Below are positions 58,844 to 64,000 of a stretch of 64,000 bases of DNA, piece by piece; within the stretch, counting starts at the first letter, position 1; every line of letters begins with the position of its first letter. Source of the DNA: Lentzea albida (lineage in GTDB: Bacteria > Actinomycetota > Actinomycetes > Mycobacteriales > Pseudonocardiaceae); NCBI RefSeq assembly GCF_900111005.1, contig NZ_FOFV01000002.1, positions 496,001 to 560,000 of the forward strand, in the 5' to 3' direction. The notes below the pieces were generated by a model that worked only from the letters and a program-made list of their open reading frames with translations, did no database searches and was not told where the DNA came from. The position numbers and the translations under genes were made by a program.

Positions 58844-59666
58844 CCCACCGAAGGCCGCGCATCAACGCGTGGCCCGCGAACCGCACGCTGGTGGCCTCGG
58901 AGATCGGCAGGTAGGGCAGCCGCAACGGCATCCGCGCCCACATCGGCAACGTGCCGACCGCCGTGGCGCTCAACACCGCGTACGGACCGCGCGCCAGCAT
59001 CGGCAAGGGGGCCTTGACCAGCAGGAACCGCGCCGCCTCCCGCGCCTCGGACGTCCCCTTCAGCTCAGCCCGGTAGGACTGCAGCGTCGCGTCGAGCTCC
59101 GCTGTCGTGCGCGGCGGGTCCGGGATGCCCATGGCGTCCGCGATGACGGCCATGTCGGCGACGTACCCGTCGTAGTCGTCGAGCGGCTTCTCGCCGTAGC
59201 GCTGGTGGCACCGCAGGAAGCTGTCGACCTCGGCCACGTGCACCCACGCCAGCAGGTGCGGGTCGTCGGCCCGGTACGGCCGCCCGTCCGACGCGGTGCC
59301 GTGGATGTGCGTGTGGATGCGTGCGAGCCGTGCGATGGCCTCGTGCGCGTCGTCGGCCGTCCCGTACGTGGTGACGGCGAGGAACAGGCTCGTGCGCTGC
59401 AAACGGCCCCACGGATCACTCAGGTAGTCGGAGTGCTGCGCCACCGCCGCCATCGCCAACGGGTGCAACGACTGCAACAGCAACGCCCGCAGCCCGCCGA
59501 TGAACATGGCGTGATCAGCGTGGACGTGCCGGATCGGCCGGTCGTCGGCGAACAGGCGGGGGCCGGGCGAGTCGTGGATCCGCTGGGCGTGTCTCTCCCG
59601 CTCCGGGCCCGCGACCTTCTCGAAGAGCCCCTCGCTCAGCTGCCGCCTCAGTGCCTCCAGCATCAC
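58833..59666 (-). CDS. MpaB/Lcp-like oxygenase (DUF2236)
   Basis: 277 residues. HADHAMFIGGLRALLLQSLH, PLAMAAVAQHSDYLSDPWGR, LQRTSLFLAVTTYGTADDAH and HLLAWVHVAEVDSFLRCHQR are the DUF2236 hallmarks. His and Arg/Lys residues in these segments bind a b-type haem in latex-clearing protein Lcp. It probably is an oxygenase or peroxidase of unknown substrate. It overlaps the convergent hydrolase gene by 11 bases. GTG 59666 or ATG 59663 start. Confidence 0.85.
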   Translation of the reverse strand: MMLEALRRQLSEGLFEKVAGPERERHAQRIHDSPGPRLFADDRPIRHVHADHAMFIGGLRALLLQSLHPLAMAAVAQHSDYLSDPWGRLQRTSLFLAVTTYGTADDAHEAIARLARIHTHIHGTASDGRPYRADDPHLLAWVHVAEVDSFLRCHQRYGEKPLDDYDGYVADMAVIADAMGIPDPPRTTAELDATLQSYRAELKGTSEAREAARFLLVKAPLPMLARGPYAVLSATAVGTLPMWARMPLRLPYLPISEATSVRFAGHALMRGLRWVTG

Positions 59667-59720
59667 TCCATGATGCGGGGGGGTCGCTGAGAACGGCAGC
59701 CCGTCGGGGCAGGGCGGCCT

Positions 59721-60536
59721 TCAGGCGGTCAGGTGGCCGGGGAGACGCACCCACAGGTCGGGTGCGGTGAACGCGCGGGCGTCCGTCGGCCGCAGGCCCG
59801 CGAACGCGAGGCAGTACGCCACGGGTTCGCCCTGGTAGAGGTGTGCCAGCAGCACGTCCGCCGCCGTGTCCTCCAGGTCGGCACCGGCGCCGGTGGCCAG
59901 GTCCGACGCCTCGCACTCGCCGTCGCGGTGGATCTCGCCGTGGTTGCCGCCCTTGGGGTTCGCGAACATGCCGAACCCGACGGTGCCCACCGAGAGCCGT
60001 TCGAGCACATGTGTGGCCGCAAAGCCCTTGGGCTGCATCACCACGCAGCCGCCGGGAACGGTCGTCACGCCGACCACGGCCTGGTCCGCGTCCCACGTCC
60101 AGACCTGCTCGGTCACCTCGACGGGTTCCGCCTCCAGCCTGTGCACGGCCGTCTCCGCGTCGATCCCCGCGACACAGGCCAGGCTGTGGCCGTCGTCGCG
60201 GGGAACGCCGCCGAGAGCCGCCACGAGCCGGTCGCGTTCCGCGATGGCGGCGCGTTCCTCGGGCGTGAGGACCTCGTCGGTCGGCAACGGGTGTTCGGTG
60301 GCGAGGCTGAGCCGCGCCGGCGACCAGCCGTACATCATGGATCGCGCCGGGTCCGCGCCCGCGGCGAGGAGGACCTCGACGTTGCCGAACCGGCTCGCGT
60401 GCACCGCCCGCCACAAAGCCGTGCGCCCCTCGTCCAGCGCGTCGACGTCGTCGACCTCGGCGATCAGCGCCGCGACCTCTTCCGGCGACTTGAACTCCGC
60501 GGCCCAGTGCAGCTCTTCGAGCGTGTGTTCCCCCAT
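59721..60536 (-). CDS. Ankyrin-repeat protein with DUF6461-like C-terminus
   Basis: 271 residues. Two ankyrin-like repeats at the N-terminus (LHWAAEFKSPEEVAALIAEV; GRTALWRAVHASRFGNVEVL, LLAAGADP). The C-terminal half AVVGVTTVPGGCVVMQPKGF and GTVGFGMFANPKGGNHGEIH resembles the actinobacterial DUF6461 immunity/unknown proteins. A protein-binding role is likely. No partner toxin is seen nearby. It stands alone, 19 bases upstream of the TerB-like gene stop on the same strand. Confidence 0.65.
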   Translation of the reverse strand: MGEHTLEELHWAAEFKSPEEVAALIAEVDDVDALDEGRTALWRAVHASRFGNVEVLLAAGADPARSMMYGWSPARLSLATEHPLPTDEVLTPEERAAIAERDRLVAALGGVPRDDGHSLACVAGIDAETAVHRLEAEPVEVTEQVWTWDADQAVVGVTTVPGGCVVMQPKGFAATHVLERLSVGTVGFGMFANPKGGNHGEIHRDGECEASDLATGAGADLEDTAADVLLAHLYQGEPVAYCLAFAGLRPTDARAFTAPDLWVRLPGHLTA

Positions 60537-60555
60537 GCCTGGAGGCTAGCGGTGA

Positions 60556-60942
60556 TCAGCCGAGGGCCTCGACGACCTTGGTGACCATCGTGCGTTCCGC
60601 GGCGGCCACCTCGCCGTCCGCGCCCGCGACCGAGCGGCACATCTCCGTCACGGCGGCCCGGAAGATCGCGACGTCGCGCGGCTCGTGGGCGTTGATGATC
60701 GCCACCGAGTCGCGCAGCGCGGCGAGGACGCCGGACTCCACATCGGACGTCGAGCCCTTCGGCAGCGAGGGCGGGGCGGCGGAGACGACGGCGCGCAGGT
60801 CGTCCGAGAGCAGGGTGATGGCCCTGATGCCGGCGTGGCTCTCCTCGTCGACCGCGCCGGGGTCCGCAGTGGACACCAGCACCATGGCACCGAAAACGGC
60901 CGTGCGGAGGGTCTGCCCCTCCGCCTCCGTGTACGCAGTCAT
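60556..60942 (-). CDS. TerB-like helical protein
   Basis: 128 residues, all-helical. The C-terminus MCRSVAGADGEVAAAERTMV has the D-G-E-x-x-x-x-E pattern of TerB-type tellurite-resistance domains, thought to bind metal. It precedes the ankyrin-repeat gene by 19 bases in the same direction and may be co-transcribed with it. ATG 60942 is divergent from the XRE-cupin regulator at 60973, only 30 bases away. Confidence 0.6.
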   Translation of the reverse strand: MTAYTEAEGQTLRTAVFGAMVLVSTADPGAVDEESHAGIRAITLLSDDLRAVVSAAPPSLPKGSTSDVESGVLAALRDSVAIINAHEPRDVAIFRAAVTEMCRSVAGADGEVAAAERTMVTKVVEALG

Positions 60943-60972
60943 GGGCGCAAGCCTATGCAACGATCGGTGGCT

Positions 60973-61518
60973 ATGAGTGCGGGTCAGGTGCTTGGCGCCA
61001 ACATCAGGACGTTTCGCGAGCAACGCGGGCTGTCGCTGTCGGAGCTCGCGCGGCGGTCGTCCATCGCCAAGGGCACGCTGTCCCAGCTGGAGAGCGGCAC
61101 GGGCAACCCGACGATCGAGACGGTGTTCAGTTTGTCGAACGCTCTGGACGTGCCGGTGTCGGAACTGGTCACCGAGCGGACGCCGCCGGACGTGGTGCTG
61201 GTGCGGGCCCGCGACGTCGAGGTGCTCAGCAGCGCCGCCGTCGACCTGCGGCTGATGCGCCGGATGGACATCGGGGACACCGTGCTGGAGATCTACGACC
61301 AGCGGGTGCGGCCGGGAGCCGTCCAGACCAGCGAAGGTCACCCCGGCAGGGAGCACGTGCTGGTCACCAGCGGCTCGCTGCGCGTGGGACCGGTGGAGAA
61401 GCCCTACGAACTCGGACCGGGCGACTACGTGTGCTTCCCCGGCTCGACGCCGCACCTCTACGAGACGCTCGGCGATGAGGTCAGCTCGGTACTGGTGCTC
61501 GAGTACCCGAAGCACTAA
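60973..61518 (+). CDS. XRE-cupin transcriptional regulator
   Basis: 181 residues. HTH_3 at about 6-60 (LGANIRTFREQRGLSLSELA then RRSSIAKGTLSQLESGTGNP), and cupin_2 at about 100-178 (EHVLVTSGSLRVGPVEKPYE; LGPGDYVCFPGSTPHLYETL). Members of this class control amino-acid, polyamine or aromatic catabolic operons and sense a pathway metabolite in the cupin. An upstream in-frame ATG at 60955 is possible. The adjacent palindrome and oxidase genes are the obvious targets. Confidence 0.9.
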   Translation: MSAGQVLGANIRTFREQRGLSLSELARRSSIAKGTLSQLESGTGNPTIETVFSLSNALDVPVSELVTERTPPDVVLVRARDVEVLSSAAVDLRLMRRMDIGDTVLEIYDQRVRPGAVQTSEGHPGREHVLVTSGSLRVGPVEKPYELGPGDYVCFPGSTPHLYETLGDEVSSVLVLEYPKH

Positions 61519-61536
61519 CGTTCATTCTAATGAACG
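61519..61536. promoter_or_regulatory. Operator between regulator and oxidase operon
   Basis: CGTTCATT-CT-AATGAACG is a perfect 8-bp inverted repeat that begins immediately after the regulator's TAA stop. Its last base is the first G of the GGAGG ribosome-binding site of the oxidase operon, so bound regulator would block transcript elongation or a promoter inside the regulator gene. Confidence 0.7.
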
Positions 61537-61545
61537 GAGGTGGTG

Positions 61546-62625
61546 ATGAACCCGGACGTCGTGGTCCTGGGCGCGGGCATCATCGGGGCCGCGTGCGCCC
61601 AGGCGCTGAGGGCGCGAGGCCTCGAGGTCGTCGTCGTCGACCGCCACGGACCGGCGTCGGGCACCAGCGCGGCCGGTGAGGGCAACGTCCTCGTCAGCGA
61701 CAAGGAGCCCGGCCCGGAGCTCGGCCTCGCCCTCGCGAGCCGCGCACTCTGGCCGGAACTGGCGCACGACGCCGAATGGGAGGAGAAGGGCGGCCTCGTC
61801 GTCGCCACCACCCCCGAGGCCGCGGCACCGCTGCGGGCCTTCGCCGCCGCCCAGCGCACGGCGGGAGTCGACGCCTGCGAGATCGGCCCGTCGGACGCGC
61901 TCACCCACGAGCCGCACCTCAACCCGGAGATCACCGCCGCCGTCCACTACCTCCAGGACGCCCAGCTCAACCCGGTCAAGGCAACCCGAACCCTGTTGCG
62001 CGGCATCGAGGTCCGGCGCGCCGAGGTGTCCACAACGGACGGACGCAGCGTCACCACGTCCGGCGGCGTGATCAGCTGCGGCGCGGTCGTCAACGCCACC
62101 GGCCCGTGGGCGCGCCACTTCGGCGTCAACGTGCTCCCCCGCCGCGGCGTGGTGCTCGTGACCACCCCGATCCCCGGCAGGATCCGGCACAAGGTCTACG
62201 ACGCGGACTACGTCGGCGCGGTCGCGAGCGGCGACGCCGACCTCCAGACGTCGGGCGTGGTCGAGTCGACGCAGGCGGGCACCGTGCTGATCGGGTCGAG
62301 CCGTCAGCGCAAGGGCTTCGACGAGGCCATCGAGAGCCGTGTGCTGAAAGCGCTGGCGCAGCGGGCGATCGCGATGTTCCCGATGCTGGCGGACGTGCCG
62401 GTGATGCGCGCGTACGGCGGCTTCCGCCCGTACGCCCCGGACCACCTGCCGATCATCGGCGAGGACCCGCGCACCCCGGGCCTGTGGCACGCCACCGGCC
62501 ACGAGGGAGCGGGCGTCGGTCTGGCCCCGGCCACCGGACACCTGCTCGCCGACCTGCTCACGGGTGCGACCCCCCTGGTGGACCCGCACCCGTTCCGCGT
62601 CGACCGGCCGGAGGTGATGGTGTGA
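61546..62625 (+). CDS. FAD-dependent amino-acid dehydrogenase, DAO-type catalytic subunit
   Basis: 359 residues. The Rossmann N-terminus VVVLGAGIIGAACAQALRAR binds FAD; SGTSAAGEGNVLVS and the C-terminal GGFRPYAPDHLPIIGED and GHEGAGVGLAPATGHLLADL are typical of the catalytic subunit of D-hydroxyproline dehydrogenase, opine oxidases and related heterotrimers. ATG 61546 is five bases after GGAGG; upstream GTGs at 61540 and 61543 are too close to it. Its stop overlaps the GTG of the small 2Fe-2S subunit. It oxidises the C-N bond of an imino acid or opine and passes electrons to the partner subunits. Confidence 0.9.
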   Translation: MNPDVVVLGAGIIGAACAQALRARGLEVVVVDRHGPASGTSAAGEGNVLVSDKEPGPELGLALASRALWPELAHDAEWEEKGGLVVATTPEAAAPLRAFAAAQRTAGVDACEIGPSDALTHEPHLNPEITAAVHYLQDAQLNPVKATRTLLRGIEVRRAEVSTTDGRSVTTSGGVISCGAVVNATGPWARHFGVNVLPRRGVVLVTTPIPGRIRHKVYDADYVGAVASGDADLQTSGVVESTQAGTVLIGSSRQRKGFDEAIESRVLKALAQRAIAMFPMLADVPVMRAYGGFRPYAPDHLPIIGEDPRTPGLWHATGHEGAGVGLAPATGHLLADLLTGATPLVDPHPFRVDRPEVMV

Positions 62626-62804
62626 AGGTGACGTTCAACGGCCACCGGCGCGAGGTGGCGCACGTGGCGGAGTTGTTGCCCGGCAGGTACTTCTGCGGCA
62701 TCGGCGTGTGCTTCGGGTGCGTCGCGGAGATCAACGGCGTGCCCGAGGTCCGCGCGTGCCGCCACGCGCTGCGCGACGGCGACGTGATCAGGACGACGCC
62801 ATGA
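62622..62804 (+). CDS. Small 2Fe-2S ferredoxin subunit of the oxidase
   Basis: 60 residues. CGIGVCFGC at about 25-33 plus RACR (47-50, Cys49) gives the four Cys of a plant-type 2Fe-2S cluster, spaced C-x4-C-x2-C-x15-C. This is the Fer2_4 subunit of heterotrimeric hydroxyproline/opine dehydrogenases, normally 80-110 residues; the N-terminal strand is very short here. GTG 62622 and the stop overlap both neighbouring genes, so the three subunits are made together. Confidence 0.85.
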   Translation: MKVTFNGHRREVAHVAELLPGRYFCGIGVCFGCVAEINGVPEVRACRHALRDGDVIRTTP

Positions 62805-64000
62805 GGGTCGTGGTGGTGGGCGCGGGTCCCGCCGGGATGGCGGCCGCCCGGACCGCGGCGGACGCGGGGGCCGAGGTCGTGGTGGTGGACTCGGAGCCGG
62901 ACGCGGGTGGGCAGTACCTGCGGGGGCGGGCGAGGTTCGCGCACCCCGGGGTGGCGCACTGGAAGAACACCGAGGTGTGGATGGTGGAGGGCGGCACGCT
63001 GCACCTCCGGACGACCGGGGCGGGGCAGGGCGACAGCGGCACCTCCACCCCGCCGATCCCGCGCGTCCTCACCTTCGACTCGCTGGTCATCGCCACCGGC
63101 GCCTACGACCGTCCGCTGCCCTTCCCCGGCTGGGACGGCCCCGGCGTCATCACCGCGGGCGCCGCCCAGGCCCTCGCCAAGCAGGGCGTCACCCTCGCCG
63201 AACGGGTCGTCGTCACCGGCACCGGCCCGTTCCTGCTCCCGGTCGCCACCGCCCTGCAGGACCTCGGCGCCACCCTCGTCGGCGTCTACGAGGCCTCCTC
63301 CCCCACCCGCTGGCTGCGCGAGGCGAGAGCGATCACCGCCAACCGCCACAAGATCCGCGAGCTCGCGACCTACCGCAGGGTCCTCCCCCGCCTGGAGACC
63401 CGCACCGCCGTCGTCGCCAAGCACGGCGACCGCGTGACGGTCGCGAAGCTCGACAGCCAGTGGCGTCCGGTCAGCCACCGCACCGTGCACGCGGACCTGG
63501 TCTGCGTCGGCTACGGCTTCCTGCCCCGCACCGACCTCCTGCCGGACGCCGCGCGCACCGACGGCTTCTACGTCGTCGACGACCACCAGCGCACCTCGGT
63601 CGAGAACGTCTACGCCGCCGGCGAGGTCACCGGCATCGGTGGCGCGGACCTGGCCGAGGCCGAGGGAGTCGTCGCCGGAGCGGCCGCGGCGGGCCTACAA
63701 CCGCCCGCGACAGCGCTGGAGGCGGTCAGGAGGGGCCGGCTCTTCGGGCAGGCCTTGGCCAGGGCGCACGCCGTCGAGCCCGGCTGGCGGTCGTGGCTGC
63801 GGCCGGACACCACGGTGTGCCGGTGCGAGAAGGTCCGGCTCGAAGACCTGACGAGCGCGAGCACCATGCGCGAACTCAAGCTCACCAGCCGTGTCGCGAT
63901 GGGGCGGTGCCAGGGCCGGATCTGCGCCCGCAACGCCGCCGAGCTGACCGGTGTCCCGTTCGACGGCCAGCGCCGCGTGATCGCGGTCCCTATCCCCCTG
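62801..64000 (+). CDS. FAD/NAD(P)-binding subunit with C-terminal 2Fe-2S domain (partial)
   Basis: 400 codons visible, open at the window end. N-terminal FAD site MRVVVVGAGPAGMAAARTAA, then DAGGQYLRG, second dinucleotide fold RVVVTGTGPFLLPVATALQD, and FAD-closing motif TSVENVYAAGEVTGIGG. Near the end CRCEKVRLEDL and GRCQGRICAR show a BFD-like 2Fe-2S site, as in the alpha subunit of opine and D-hydroxyproline dehydrogenases (OoxA/HcnB-like). It overlaps the ferredoxin gene by four bases. Confidence 0.9.
   Translation, partial: MRVVVVGAGPAGMAAARTAADAGAEVVVVDSEPDAGGQYLRGRARFAHPGVAHWKNTEVWMVEGGTLHLRTTGAGQGDSGTSTPPIPRVLTFDSLVIATGAYDRPLPFPGWDGPGVITAGAAQALAKQGVTLAERVVVTGTGPFLLPVATALQDLGATLVGVYEASSPTRWLREARAITANRHKIRELATYRRVLPRLETRTAVVAKHGDRVTVAKLDSQWRPVSHRTVHADLVCVGYGFLPRTDLLPDAARTDGFYVVDDHQRTSVENVYAAGEVTGIGGADLAEAEGVVAGAAAAGLQPPATALEAVRRGRLFGQALARAHAVEPGWRSWLRPDTTVCRCEKVRLEDLTSASTMRELKLTSRVAMGRCQGRICARNAAELTGVPFDGQRRVIAVPIPL

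Overview
The window is GC-rich throughout. It has many GTG starts, tightly overlapping stop/start junctions, several apparently leaderless genes, a SARP/AfsR-type regulator, a Ku protein, secreted glycoside hydrolases and DasR-like control. Together these point to a filamentous actinomycete chromosome, most likely of the Pseudonocardiaceae type (a Lentzea/Saccharothrix-like organism). The placement is inferred from style and gene content; no marker gene here proves it. I saw no rRNA, CRISPR array, complete insertion sequence, phage module or origin.

Region 1-1360 holds the most unusual element. On the minus strand lie, in order of transcription, a possible promoter, a 14-codon leader peptide (MQHMRHQHVWCSSA), a long hairpin, an overlapping strong terminator hairpin with a T tract, and then three back-to-back tRNA genes reading Gln(CUG), His(GUG) and Met(CAU). 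Six of the seven codons after the leader start are Gln, His or Met, exactly the three amino acids served by the tRNAs. This looks like a tRNA operon under ribosome-mediated attenuation: a ribosome stalled for lack of usable tRNA-Gln/His/Met would switch off termination and let replacement tRNAs be made.

Region 1359-2900 is a GH13 alpha-glucosidase behind a palindrome-rich control region. Region 2900-20340 is a large seven-gene unit: three WGR-DUF4132 paralogues of about 1,200 residues, a MoxR-type AAA+ ATPase, a DUF5682 protein, a VWA protein and a SWIM zinc-binding protein, the last four with ATGA/GTGA-type overlaps. It has the same gene types as the functionally obscure yehI-L-M-P-Q group of Escherichia coli. 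Paralogues 1 and 3 have a near-identical upstream block matching the LexA-independent (PafBC-type) DNA-damage promoter, TTGTCRG..-N8-TANNNT, and paralogue 2 has a degraded copy. This suggests a DNA-damage-inducible system.

Region 20340-30460 carries a TPR-like protein with its winged-helix regulator, a TetR-MFS efflux pair, a secreted alpha/beta-hydrolase peptidase with a small membrane partner, a two-component system, a decayed HIT-family gene between 39-bp direct repeats, and a permuted NlpC/P60-like protein. Region 30550-45760 has a GH97 enzyme coupled to a discoidin-domain protein, a lipase-like hydrolase, a metallophosphoesterase, Ku, a PP2C phosphatase, a WYL regulator divergent from an epoxide hydrolase, an AfsR-type regulator, and a PQQ-type beta-propeller protein whose ribosome-binding site sits inside a perfect 16-bp hairpin.

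Region 45800-64000 has a TetR-controlled DrrC/UvrA-like drug-resistance protein with a siderophore-interacting protein, an O-methyltransferase, an alditol-oxidase-like enzyme, an ArsR/SRPBCC pair, secreted RICIN and GH18 chitinase proteins (the chitinase with a probable DasR site), several small cytoplasmic proteins, and finally an XRE-cupin regulator driving a three-subunit flavin/iron-sulfur amine oxidase (D-hydroxyproline or opine dehydrogenase type) that runs off the end of the window.
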